Shown: positions 1 to 6,793, counted from the first letter of the stretch. The stretch is 9,323 nt of DNA from Bacteroidales bacterium (GCA_900755985.1 CAAEIL010000315.1:1-9323); one strand, 5' to 3'. The notes: generated from the sequence alone by a model not told the origin. Numbers and translations: made by a program.

Positions 1-349
1 AAAGGAAAGCCGGTATCTGCAAGATGTCGACGTAGGGTGCCGCCATGGCAGCCTCCCGGCTCTCGTGGATGTCGGTGACAGTGGGAACAGCTATATCGCG
101 GCGCACACGGCCCAGTATCTCGAGGGCGCGTTCGTCGCCGATACCGCGGAACGAGTCGAGGCGCGAGCGGTTGGCCTTGCGGTACGAGCCTTTGAAAACG
201 TATGGGATATCGAGACGGCGGCAAACTTCGGCGACGGTGCCGGCGATATCGAGCGCCATCTGCTCACCTTCTATTACGCACGGGCCGGCAAGCAGAAAAA
301 AGTTACGAGTGGCCGACGAGGCAAGATATTTGTCTATGGCTTGGTCCAT
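1..349 (-). CDS. kdsA: 3-deoxy-8-phosphooctulonate synthase (KdsA), N-terminal part
   Basis: This enzyme condenses phosphoenolpyruvate with arabinose 5-phosphate to make Kdo 8-phosphate, the precursor of the Kdo sugar of lipopolysaccharide, in the cytoplasm. Only the first 116 codons are in the window; the gene runs off the left edge. Visible family blocks are AGPCVIEG (residues 21-28), YVFKGSYRKANRSRLDSFRG (50-69, the PEP/phosphate-binding region with K53 and the KANRS motif), TVTDIHE (90-96) and DILQIPAFL (108-116). These match KdsA rather than the related DAHP synthases. The ATG at 347-349 gives an N-terminus of normal family length. It lies 13 nt after the rsmE stop, so it is probably the sixth gene of the operon. 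The full enzyme is about 265-285 residues, so more than half is missing here because of the window edge, not because of damage. Confidence 0.95.
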   Translation of the reverse strand, partial: MDQAIDKYLASSATRNFFLLAGPCVIEGEQMALDIAGTVAEVCRRLDIPYVFKGSYRKANRSRLDSFRGIGDERALEILGRVRRDIAVPTVTDIHESREAAMAAPYVDILQIPAFL

Positions 350-362
350 AATATGTTATACT

Positions 363-1073
363 TCAGATTTTCAGTTGGTTGACGATATGACATGTGTCGC
401 AGGCGACAAGAGCGGCAGTCTCGGTGCGCAGGCGGTTGTCGCCCATGGTGACGGGGACAAAGCCGCAGCCGAGAGTCTGCTCGATTTCTTCGGCCGAGAA
501 GTCTCCTTCGGGGCCGATGAGAATCGTGGTGTCAACGCCCGCTCGGTATTCACGTGCAAGAAGGCGCCGCTCGACACTGTCCGAGCAATACCCCACAAAG
601 CGCTGAGGGTCGGTAACCGTGGGCAGGAAAGCTTTCAGAGCGGTCATTTCGTCGATGGCTGGCAGAGTTGCCTTAAGCGACTGCTTCATAGCCGATACGG
701 CGATTTTTTGGAGACGTGCGGATTTTATTTCCTTGCGTTCGGAGTATCGACACCGCAAAGGCACTATACGGTTGACACCGACCTCGACCAGCTTTTCGAC
801 GAGCCACTCCATGCGGTCGATGTTCTTGGTGGGAGCGACAGCGATGGTGATTCGGTTAGGCCACACGGGCGCTTGCTCCTGACACGATATTATCTCGACA
901 CGGGCATGATGCGGATGTGCTTCGCTCAGCCGGCAGACATAGCGGTGTCCCCGGCCATCGACAACCGCAAGGTCATCACCGGGGTTCATGCGCAGGACAC
1001 GCACGCAGTGCCCCGAGTCGTTCTCGGGAAGAGTCAGGGTCTGCTCGATGTCGGGACAATAGAACTGTATCAT
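363..1073 (-). CDS. rsmE: 16S rRNA (uracil1498-N3)-methyltransferase RsmE
   Basis: RsmE uses S-adenosylmethionine to methylate N3 of U1498 in helix 44 of 16S rRNA, in the assembled 30S subunit. At 236 residues it has normal family length. The N-terminal PUA-like RNA-binding part carries the GHCVRVLRMNPGD block (21-33). The SPOUT (knotted) catalytic domain shows APTKNIDRMEWLVEKLVEVG (80-99), the SAM-binding LIGPEGDFSAEEIE (185-198) and LRTETAAL (215-222) near the end. These blocks are diagnostic of the family. The ATG (1071-1073) lies 3 nt after the stop of the nucleoside-transporter gene, and its own stop lies 13 nt before kdsA, so it is almost certainly co-transcribed and probably translationally coupled to the gene before it. 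No key motif is missing. Confidence 0.96.
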   Translation of the reverse strand: MIQFYCPDIEQTLTLPENDSGHCVRVLRMNPGDDLAVVDGRGHRYVCRLSEAHPHHARVEIISCQEQAPVWPNRITIAVAPTKNIDRMEWLVEKLVEVGVNRIVPLRCRYSERKEIKSARLQKIAVSAMKQSLKATLPAIDEMTALKAFLPTVTDPQRFVGYCSDSVERRLLAREYRAGVDTTILIGPEGDFSAEEIEQTLGCGFVPVTMGDNRLRTETAALVACDTCHIVNQLKI

Positions 1074-1076
1074 GCC

Positions 1077-2501
1077 TCAGATGGCGTCGTTGATAGGTTC
1101 GGTGACTGTATCTTCGGCCAGACGGCGGTCTTGGGACAGCGTGTCTTTTTTAACATTGCCGGCACCGTCTTTAGGTGCTTTGAATATGAAGAAGAAGAGC
1201 ACAAATACCACCAACGCGTAAGCCGAGAAAATCAGCCACGAATGATGCCAGCCTTCAAGACGTGCTACTTTGTTGGTTTCGGCAATGGCAAAGACATATT
1301 TGTTGACAACAAATTCGCCGGCTATGAAAGTACCCAGCGAAGCACCCACGCCGTTGGTCATCATCATGAAAAGGCCCTGGGCCGACGAGCGAAGTTTGGG
1401 GTCGGTCTGCTTGTCGACATAGATGCCGCCCGATACATTGAAAAAGTCGAAGGCCACGCCATAGACTATACACGAGAGTATCAGGAAGATGACACCGGGC
1501 ATATTGGTGTTGCCGATACCGAAAAATCCGAAGCGAAGCACCCAGGCGAACATGGCCATCAGCATTACGCCCTTGATACCGAATTTCTTCAGGCAGAAGG
1601 GAATAAGAAGGATGCACAGAGCCTCGGCGCACTGCGACAACGATATGAGCGCTGTCGGATTCTTGGCGAACCATCCGTCAAGGAATCCCTTGCTGTATTC
1701 ACCAATACCGTTGAACTGCTCGATGAACATCGTTCCATAGCCGTTGGTAATCTGGAGCGAGACGCCCAACAGCATCGAGAAAATAAAAAATATGGCCATG
1801 CGACGGTTTTTGAACAGTTTGAAGGCGTCGAGTCCGAGCGCCTGCGACAAAGTGCCGCCGCTGCTCTTGCTGACGGGACAATGTGGCATAGTCAGCGCAT
1901 AAGCGGCTATCAGTAGCGAGAATAGCGCCGAGGTGAAGAACTGTGTATAGCTCATCTGTATGGTGATACCGCCTATCGAGATGAAGTTGATAAGCAGTTC
2001 GGCGACAATAAAGCCCACGGTGCCGAAGACGCGGATTGGCGGAAAATCCTTGACGGTATCCAGGCCGCCTTTTTCAAGGGCGTTGAAGGCCACCGAGTTA
2101 CACAGGCCTATTGTCGGCATATAGAACGCTACCGATATGGTATACAGTGTGAAGATGATGCCGAAGTTGACTTTGTCGGCAAGCTGTTCGGCGCTCATCG
2201 ATGTCCACCCATCTGGAAGCGATGCCATGGAGTATGCACCGGCCGCACACATAAACAGACCGGCTAACAGGTGACACAGCGACAATGTTTTCTGCGCCGG
2301 AATCCAGCGGTCTGCGACAATGCCTACCAGCGCCGGCATTATCAGCGAGACAAGGCCCTGAACCATATAGAATAGATAGATTTTGTCACCGAGTCCTACC
2401 CTGCCGAGAAACATACCCATCGATACCAGATATGCTCCCCATACGGCAAACTCGAGGAAACTTAGTCCTGCAAGCCGGGCTTTAAGATTGAAGTTGTTCA
2501 T
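1077..2501 (-). CDS. NupG-family nucleoside:H+ symporter (MFS)
   Basis: A 474-residue inner-membrane protein of the major facilitator superfamily, most like the NupG/XapB nucleoside-proton symporters, which import purine and pyrimidine nucleosides. The chain is rich in hydrophobic segments consistent with 12 helices; the first begins near residue 10 and the last spans about 421-441. Family signatures are IRVFGTVGFI (156-165; E. coli NupG has a similar RVWGT block), and YGVAFDFFNVSGGIYVDK (347-364), which closely resembles the FDFFNISG block of NupG. The charged tail (442-474) after the last helix is longer than in E. coli NupG and presumably cytoplasmic. The gene starts 16 nt after the BFN nuclease stop and ends 3 nt before rsmE. 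The exact substrate range cannot be read from sequence. The coupling to RNA-modification genes is suggestive of nucleoside salvage but unproven. Confidence 0.88.
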   Translation of the reverse strand: MNNFNLKARLAGLSFLEFAVWGAYLVSMGMFLGRVGLGDKIYLFYMVQGLVSLIMPALVGIVADRWIPAQKTLSLCHLLAGLFMCAAGAYSMASLPDGWTSMSAEQLADKVNFGIIFTLYTISVAFYMPTIGLCNSVAFNALEKGGLDTVKDFPPIRVFGTVGFIVAELLINFISIGGITIQMSYTQFFTSALFSLLIAAYALTMPHCPVSKSSGGTLSQALGLDAFKLFKNRRMAIFFIFSMLLGVSLQITNGYGTMFIEQFNGIGEYSKGFLDGWFAKNPTALISLSQCAEALCILLIPFCLKKFGIKGVMLMAMFAWVLRFGFFGIGNTNMPGVIFLILSCIVYGVAFDFFNVSGGIYVDKQTDPKLRSSAQGLFMMMTNGVGASLGTFIAGEFVVNKYVFAIAETNKVARLEGWHHSWLIFSAYALVVFVLFFFIFKAPKDGAGNVKKDTLSQDRRLAEDTVTEPINDAI

Positions 2502-2517
2502 GTTTAGATTGTTTTAA

Positions 2518-3213
2518 TTATATGTCAAAAGGATAAGGAAGGTCGCCGTCGGTAGTGTCTGACATATTGTCCTTACCGTCGGACGAGCTGCCGCGACCGT
2601 CGCGGGCCGATGTGTCGGTATTTCTATTCTCGGTTGACTGTTTGCTCTTGATAAGCTCCGAAATACGTGCAGCAGCTTCGTAATCTTCGGAGGCGATGAG
2701 TTTTTCGAGCATTTTCTGCAGTTCGGGGACGGCGAGCTGTTCGACACGCGGCTCGTTGCTTTCGGCCGGTGTTTCTGTTTCGTCATCGCCTGTATTATCG
2801 CCGGCAATTTCGATTCCGGTGCGGTCAATGATATCGCGTGTGGTGTATATAGCCGCCCCCGTGCGCATGGCAATGGCTACGGCATCGGATGTGCGGGCAT
2901 CGAGCGAGATTGTGCGCTCGCCGTCGCTGAATGTCATTTCGGAAGAGAAAATGCCATCCTCGAATTTATATATGAAGACTTCGAGCAAACGCACGCCGAA
3001 GGCATGTGCAAAGGCGCAGAACAGGTCGTGCGTCATGGGACGCGGCGGCCGCACGCCTTCAAGGCGCATGGCAATGGCCTGAGCCTCGGGAGTACCTATG
3101 ATAATGGGGATGCGCATGGGACCGTTGACCTCGGCAAGCAGCAGCGCGAAGGCGTCTTTATTGACGGGATTGAACGATATTCCCATTACTTTGAGTCTGA
3201 TGCGGTCTTCCAT
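2518..3213 (-). CDS. Bifunctional nuclease (BFN/DUF151) domain protein with C-terminal UVR motif
   Basis: A 231-residue cytoplasmic protein with two parts. Residues 1-135 form a BFN domain (DUF151): see IPIIIGTPEAQAIAMRLEG (35-53), RPMTHDLFCAFAHAFG (58-73) and LDARTSDAVAIAMRTGAAIY (104-123). Proteins with this domain were named bifunctional nucleases from plant work reporting RNase and DNase activity; activity of bacterial members is less certain. After an acidic, Thr-rich linker (136-157), residues 160-193 make a UVR motif (ELQKMLEKLIASEDYEAAAR, 164-183), the helical hairpin by which UvrB and UvrC bind each other and which also occurs in McsA and ClpC. The last 38 residues are low-complexity and hydrophilic. 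The ATG at 3211-3213 is 2 nt after the mnmA stop. The UVR motif suggests binding to a partner protein, possibly UvrB/UvrC, but that is inference. Confidence 0.9.
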   Translation of the reverse strand: MEDRIRLKVMGISFNPVNKDAFALLLAEVNGPMRIPIIIGTPEAQAIAMRLEGVRPPRPMTHDLFCAFAHAFGVRLLEVFIYKFEDGIFSSEMTFSDGERTISLDARTSDAVAIAMRTGAAIYTTRDIIDRTGIEIAGDNTGDDETETPAESNEPRVEQLAVPELQKMLEKLIASEDYEAAARISELIKSKQSTENRNTDTSARDGRGSSSDGKDNMSDTTDGDLPYPFDI

Positions 3214-3215
3214 TT

Positions 3216-4313
3216 TTATTTGCAGCTTTTGTTTTTAGCGTCGAAGCGGCGTCCTGAGATAAGTCCCGAACCGTAACATATCCGTGCTTCGGGGTCGTAG
3301 ATGACACCGAACTGTCCGGGAGCAATGCCCTGAATGTCACGCTCGGCCTCGACAAGATACTCGCCGTCGGCTATGCGCGATATGTGCGCGGGGACAAACT
3401 CGGGAGTATGGCGGTTTTTGAACATAATGGGACGGCGCCGGCAGTCTTCGCCCCAGGGGTCGGCAGTGATGAAGTGCATCTCGGCCAGATGCACCTCTTT
3501 GCCGTACTGACGGGATGTGTCATAGCCACCCGAGACATAGACGACGTTGTCGTGTACGTTTTTCCGCACCACGTACCACGGGCCGCCACTGAGGCCCAAG
3601 CCTTTGCGCTGTCCTATGGTGTGGAACCAATATCCGCGGTGAGTACCTATCTTGCGCCCGGTCTCTATCTCGATGATGGGGCCGGGACGCTCGCCCAGGC
3701 GGCGGCGTATGAAGTCGTTGTAGTTGATTTTGCCTAAGAAGCATATCCCCTGCGAATCTTTGCGCAGGGCATTGGGCATATGTGCTTCGAGAGCAATCTC
3801 GCGCACCCGGGCCTTGGGCAGGTCGCCGATGGGGAATATCAGATGTTTCAGTTGGTCGTAGCTTATCTGTGCCAAGAAGTCTGTCTGGTCTTTGACGGGG
3901 TCCACGGCGGTTCCGAGCCACTTCAGGCCGTCGCGCTCGATGGTTGTGGCGTAGTGACCGGTGGCCGTAAGGTCGAACTCGTGTCCCCAGCGCTGCTCGA
4001 AGTAGCCGAACTTTATCATCTTGTTGCACATCATGTCGGGATTGGGCGTAAGTCCCTGACGCACTGTGCGCAGAGCGTAGTCCATGACATTGTCCCAATA
4101 TTCCTGATGCAGCGAGACGACATCGAAGGGAAGCTTGAACTTGGCGGCTATGTAGCGGCACATCTCAATATCCTCCTCGGCCGAGCAGTCGCCCTCGTCG
4201 GTATCAAGACCGATGCGTATATAGAACAGATGCAGGTCGTGCCCCTGCTCGAGCAGGCGGTAGACGGCGACGGCGCTGTCGACGCCACCCGATATGAGAA
4301 CTGCTATCTTCAT
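3216..4313 (-). CDS. mnmA: tRNA-specific 2-thiouridylase MnmA
   Basis: MnmA puts sulfur on C2 of the wobble uridine (U34) of tRNA-Lys, -Glu and -Gln, using ATP and a protein-bound persulfide. I start it at the ATG at 4311-4313, giving 365 residues: the PP-loop AVLISGGVDSAVAVYRLLEQ (4-23) then sits at the very N-terminus as in the family. The frame is open for another 42 codons upstream, but those are polar and without family resemblance, and overlap the preceding gene. Other motifs: TPNPDMMCNKMIKFG (89-103) with the first catalytic Cys96, ATGHYA (117-122), KDQTDFLAQI (141-150), and DSQGICFLGKINYNDFI (186-202) with the second catalytic Cys191. The C-terminal beta-barrel includes HTIGQRKGLGLSGGPWYVV (231-249). 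Both cysteines are present, so it should be active. It lies 37 nt after the DUF5106 gene. Confidence 0.96.
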   Translation of the reverse strand: MKIAVLISGGVDSAVAVYRLLEQGHDLHLFYIRIGLDTDEGDCSAEEDIEMCRYIAAKFKLPFDVVSLHQEYWDNVMDYALRTVRQGLTPNPDMMCNKMIKFGYFEQRWGHEFDLTATGHYATTIERDGLKWLGTAVDPVKDQTDFLAQISYDQLKHLIFPIGDLPKARVREIALEAHMPNALRKDSQGICFLGKINYNDFIRRRLGERPGPIIEIETGRKIGTHRGYWFHTIGQRKGLGLSGGPWYVVRKNVHDNVVYVSGGYDTSRQYGKEVHLAEMHFITADPWGEDCRRRPIMFKNRHTPEFVPAHISRIADGEYLVEAERDIQGIAPGQFGVIYDPEARICYGSGLISGRRFDAKNKSCK

Positions 4314-4350
4314 TGTCGCTGTTGTTGATTGTTGGTTATGAGGAATATTG

Positions 4351-5385
4351 TCACTGTGCGGGTTGTGCCGTGGGTTGCTGAGCTGGTTCTCCGTCTGTTT
4401 GTGTCGGGAAGTCCGGTTCGGCGTTGTTTTTGCCGGCATTCTCCATTATCGAATGGAAAGCGTTGAGCACGTTGTCGACGCGAACATTTTTGGCCTTGAC
4501 AACGACACCGTTGTCGTCACGATAGGCATAATATATGGTCGGGGTCTGAGGAATCTCGAAGTCGAGGTCGGCTTCGGGATTTGCCCCCGTAATCCATCCT
4601 TCGGGCATGGATGCGGCATCCGAGGCCCACTCCCCGTCAGTGGCTTCGCCGGGATAGACGGTGACTATGTCGAGTATGTCGTTCTTGACAAAGGCACTGA
4701 TGACAAAATCGGCGCTTAGGCGTGCCTTGGCAAGACGGCAGTCGACGCACTCCGGGTCGACGAACATCAGCAGCACATGCGGTGCCGATACATCGCCGAG
4801 CTTCATCGTAGTGCCATCCGGCCGCGTAAACGTAAAGCCGCTGATGTCCGAGCCTACACGCGAGTTCTGTAGCTGACGGTACTGTGCCTCGAAGCGTGCG
4901 CGGGTCGGGCCCTTGGCCTTCTTGTTGGTGACAACTGCCTCGACAAAGGGATAGTATAATTCGTCCGAGGCATATTCGGCGCTGTCGCCATGACAGTATG
5001 ACTCAGCAATCTCGCACAGATCGAGAAGCATCTGGGGCTTGGCTTTGGCCACATCTTTTATCATACGGTCGAGTACCAGGTGGACGGTATCGGCTGTGGC
5101 GTAGGGCGTGAATTCAAGAAAGGTCCCAAAGGTCTTTTCAAAGCGTTTGCGTGCCGAAAAGGCGTTTTTAAAATTAAAATTATCCCAAAAGTGGTACAGG
5201 ATATAGTTGCAGCGCTCGTCAAGGCGTATAATCGACTTGTCGGGCTGTGGCACGGGCACCAACAACTCGATGTCATCGTCGGCTTTTGTGGCGTCAGTCT
5301 GCCCATAAGCGGGCGCAGAAACATAAACGGCAAAAAATGCCGCGATAATGGCAAAAAACTTATAATTGCTCATAATAACTTGCAT
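4351..5385 (-). CDS. Exported DUF5106 / thioredoxin-like protein
   Basis: A 344-residue protein (340 if the second ATG at 5371-5373 is used; that start puts the signal peptide closer to the N-terminus). Residues 5-28 look like a signal peptide: short basic start, hydrophobic core FFAIIAAFFAVYVSA, likely cleavage near AYG/Q; there is no lipobox Cys. Residues about 45-175 resemble DUF5106, including YILYHFWDNFNF (61-72). Residues about 180-315 resemble a thioredoxin fold with the redox motif C213-V-D-C216 in DPECVDC and a cis-proline candidate in QTPTIYY (P282). The tail is rich in Gln, Pro and Ala. This pairing is common in Bacteroidota, where such proteins are presumed periplasmic disulfide oxidoreductases; the substrate is unknown. 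It is the first gene of the six-gene run, behind a TAACTTTG promoter box. Confidence 0.8.
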   Translation of the reverse strand: MQVIMSNYKFFAIIAAFFAVYVSAPAYGQTDATKADDDIELLVPVPQPDKSIIRLDERCNYILYHFWDNFNFKNAFSARKRFEKTFGTFLEFTPYATADTVHLVLDRMIKDVAKAKPQMLLDLCEIAESYCHGDSAEYASDELYYPFVEAVVTNKKAKGPTRARFEAQYRQLQNSRVGSDISGFTFTRPDGTTMKLGDVSAPHVLLMFVDPECVDCRLAKARLSADFVISAFVKNDILDIVTVYPGEATDGEWASDAASMPEGWITGANPEADLDFEIPQTPTIYYAYRDDNGVVVKAKNVRVDNVLNAFHSIMENAGKNNAEPDFPTQTDGEPAQQPTAQPAQ

Positions 5386-5443
5386 ATCAAAAACTTAGAC
5401 AAGAGCAAGAAGCACATACACAGGCCTATACCCTTGCAATATG

Positions 5444-5451
5444 CAAAGTTA
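5444..5451 (-). promoter_or_regulatory. Bacteroidota -7 promoter box (TAACTTTG) of the six-gene run
   Basis: On the minus strand the bases read TAACTTTG, a full match to the Bacteroidota -7 consensus TAnnTTTG, 58 bp upstream of the first ATG at 5385. The -33 box is not clear: the nearest TTTTG (5476-5480) is 24 nt away, slightly further than usual. A 5-bp inverted repeat (TTGCA-ATA-TGCAA, 5434-5446) overlaps the 3' part of the box and the expected transcription start. It is the only good promoter candidate seen ahead of the DUF5106-mnmA-BFN-nup-rsmE-kdsA run. Confidence 0.6.
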
Positions 5452-5454
5452 GCA

Positions 5455-5489
5455 AAAATTTCGACACTAAGCCCACAAAATTTCGACAC
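5455..5489. repeat. Two 13-bp direct repeats, 22-bp period, next to the promoter
   Basis: The plus-strand sequence AAAATTTCGACAC occurs at 5455-5467 and again at 5477-5489, identical in all 13 positions, with a 22-bp period (about two helical turns). On the minus strand the repeats lie immediately upstream of the TAACTTTG box, across the expected -33 region. The placement fits a tandem site for a DNA-binding regulator; the identity of any such protein cannot be read here. Confidence 0.55.
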
Positions 5490-5512
5490 CATGCCTACAA
5501 ATCGTCGCATGC

Positions 5513-6478
5513 TCAGGCCAGGATGACAAGGCGGACGGTGTAGGCGACATACAAGGCGGCCAGCAGTGCGCCTTCGACGCGGGTGATGGTGCGCTCACGC
5601 CAGAACCAGCCTACGGCCCAGAACAATACGGTGCCTACGAGCAAGGTTATGAGGTCGGTCTCGCCTATGCCTCCGAACTCTAGCGGTTTGATTGTTCCTG
5701 ATACACCCAGCACAAAGAATACGTTGAAGATGTTCGAGCCTATGACATTGCCGACGGCCATGCCCGGACGGCCTTTGACTGCGGCCATAATCGACGTGGC
5801 AAGTTCGGGAGCCGATGTGCCGGCGGCTACTATGGTAAGGCCGATTACGGCATCGCTGACGCCAAGGTTCGAGGCTATGCCCGAGGCGCCGTCGACAAAG
5901 AAATCGCCGCCGAAAATCAGCCCTGCGAGTCCGAGGATTATCCACGCTATGCTCTTCAGCAGGGACATGGGGCGCTGTGAGGGCTTGGGGTCATCTGAGC
6001 CTCCCTGAGGCTGCACTTTGGTCTGCGCAAAGGTGTAGCGCATAAATATGGCAAAGAATAGCAGCAGCAAGATGCCGTCGACTCGCGTAAGAACGCGGGG
6101 ACCGCTGACGCCGCGCCACGGCCCGCTGCCCATCGCCAGCAATGCCACAGACGACAGGACGACCAGAGGTATGTCTGACGTGAGGATGCCGCGGCTTACT
6201 TTTATTGGCCGCACAAGTGCGGTAATGCCGATGATGGCAAGTGTGTTGAAGATGTTTGAGCCTACGACATTGCCTATCGATATTTCGGTCTCGCCGCCGA
6301 TTGCCGACAGCACAGAGATTACCAGTTCGGGGGCCGATGTCCCGAAAGCTACGACCGTAAGTCCGATGACGAGGTCGCTGACGCCCCAGCGGCTTGCTAC
6401 GGCCGAGGCTCCGTCGGTAAGCATGTTGGCTCCGATGAGTATCATCGCCAGCCCAAGAATAAGCAGCAGTATATCCAT
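5513..6478 (-). CDS. Calcium/sodium antiporter, CaCA family (YrbG-like)
   Basis: A 321-residue inner-membrane cation exchanger that would export Ca2+ in exchange for Na+ (or H+). It has the internal duplication of the CaCA superfamily. The first alpha repeat has VAFGTSAPELVIS (43-55) and GNVVGSNIFN (69-78); the second has VAAGTSAPELATS (217-229) and GNVIGSNIFN (243-252). E51 and E225 are the expected ion-binding acidic residues. A hydrophilic linker (about 151-172) joins the halves, each with about five helices. Length matches E. coli YrbG (about 325). The ATG at 6476-6478 places the first helix at residue 2. It ends 127 bp before the next gene's first ATG and is probably a separate transcript. 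No clear TAnnTTTG box was found in its upstream region. Ion specificity is inferred from the family. Confidence 0.93.
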   Translation of the reverse strand: MDILLLILGLAMILIGANMLTDGASAVASRWGVSDLVIGLTVVAFGTSAPELVISVLSAIGGETEISIGNVVGSNIFNTLAIIGITALVRPIKVSRGILTSDIPLVVLSSVALLAMGSGPWRGVSGPRVLTRVDGILLLLFFAIFMRYTFAQTKVQPQGGSDDPKPSQRPMSLLKSIAWIILGLAGLIFGGDFFVDGASGIASNLGVSDAVIGLTIVAAGTSAPELATSIMAAVKGRPGMAVGNVIGSNIFNVFFVLGVSGTIKPLEFGGIGETDLITLLVGTVLFWAVGWFWRERTITRVEGALLAALYVAYTVRLVILA

Positions 6479-6514
6479 TGATTTTTAAAATGTGTCGGGC
6501 CGGCCGTTGTTTAA

Positions 6515-6535
6515 AATGCGGTGGCCGCACGCATT
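6515..6535. repeat. Nested inverted repeat in the antiporter leader
   Basis: AATGCG (6515-6520) and CGCATT (6530-6535) form a 6-bp inverted repeat with a 9-nt loop; an alternative 5-bp hairpin TGCGG-TGG-CCGCA (6517-6529) shares the same bases. The site is 37-57 nt upstream of the antiporter ATG. In the minus-strand transcript the outer stem is followed only by TTAAAC, a poor U-run, so it is at most a weak attenuator or a leader hairpin. Confidence 0.35.
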
Positions 6536-6552
6536 GTCACGACGAGCGTTTT

Positions 6553-6566
6553 AGATTATTTAATCT
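6553..6566. promoter_or_regulatory. AT-rich palindrome AGATTA-TT-TAATCT upstream of the antiporter
   Basis: AGATTA and TAATCT are perfect complements separated by two bases. The site sits 75-88 bp upstream of the antiporter ATG, and also just upstream of the presumed 5' end of the plus-strand RNA described at 6592-6757, so it could serve as an operator for either. No protein partner is recognisable; in AT-rich spacer DNA such a site can arise by chance. Confidence 0.3.
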
Positions 6567-6591
6567 TATTTATAAGTAGGAACAGCGAAAC

Positions 6592-6757
6592 TTGCACGCC
6601 GATTTTGTTTATTCTGTGTAGCTAAGATGACAGAGATACGCATCATAACATCCCTTTCCAGTTTGTTTGGTAGTGATACCGGGCAAACAGGCTCTCATAA
6701 ATAAATAGTTGAAACGTGGAACGGGTAGCTGACCGACCGGCCGGCTACCCGTTTTTG
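6592..6757 (+). ncRNA. Candidate structured small RNA on the plus strand
   Basis: No protein gene of normal size fits here, yet the plus strand shows RNA-like structure ending in a strong terminator. At 6661-6688, GTTTGTTTGGTA pairs with TACCGGGCAAAC around a GTGA loop: 12 continuous pairs, three of them G-U (6666-6668 with 6681-6683), with a GNRA-type tetraloop. The stem extends with CC/GG (6658-6659 with 6690-6691) across an A-A mismatch. A second helix can form from ATGA (6627-6630) and GAG (6633-6635) with CTCTCAT (6692-6698), and a possible outer one from 6592-6598 with 6715-6721. On the minus strand the three G-U pairs become A-C mismatches, so the fold favours plus-strand transcription. 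The 5' end is a guess and no TAnnTTTG box was found. The long single-hairpin shape resembles 6S RNA in outline, but I cannot assign a family; a serA 3'-end antisense RNA is another possibility. Confidence 0.5.
6720..6757 (+). terminator. Rho-independent terminator facing the plus strand
   Basis: ACGGGTAGC (6721-6729) pairs perfectly with GCTACCCGT (6744-6752), with further inner CC/GG pairs, and is followed by five T at 6752-6756. The stem is 9 bp and GC-rich. In the minus direction the stem is followed by TTCCACG rather than a T-run, so it does not serve serA well, although the A-run at the other side could give weak bidirectional function. It implies a transcript coming from the left on the plus strand. 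Confidence 0.8.
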
Positions 6758-6774
6758 TCTCATGTGGCAGGTGT

Positions 6775-6793
6775 GATGCAAGCGGTATGCATC
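6775..6793. repeat. 6-bp inverted repeat downstream of serA
   Basis: GATGCA (6775-6780) and TGCATC (6788-6793) are perfect complements with a 7-nt loop, 8 bp after the serA stop codon in the reading direction of serA. No T-run follows on the minus strand, so this is a possible 3'-end hairpin of the serC-serA message rather than a standard terminator. Confidence 0.3.

Noticed and set aside
45..1916. A 623-codon open frame on the plus strand, antisense to rsmE and the nucleoside transporter
   Set aside because: Its codons are in exact register with those of both minus-strand genes, so it stays open simply because they avoid TTA, CTA and TCA codons there. The translation shows no family resemblance, while both minus-strand proteins are clear.
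4314..4439. A 42-codon N-terminal extension of mnmA
   Set aside because: It overlaps the end of the DUF5106 gene, is polar (Asn, His, Thr-rich), and the PP-loop of MnmA normally begins within a few residues of the start.
6627..6704. A 25-residue peptide frame on the plus strand inside the candidate RNA
   Set aside because: No ribosome-binding signal, and the same bases form the G-U-containing hairpin. A short leader peptide or dual-function RNA cannot be fully excluded.
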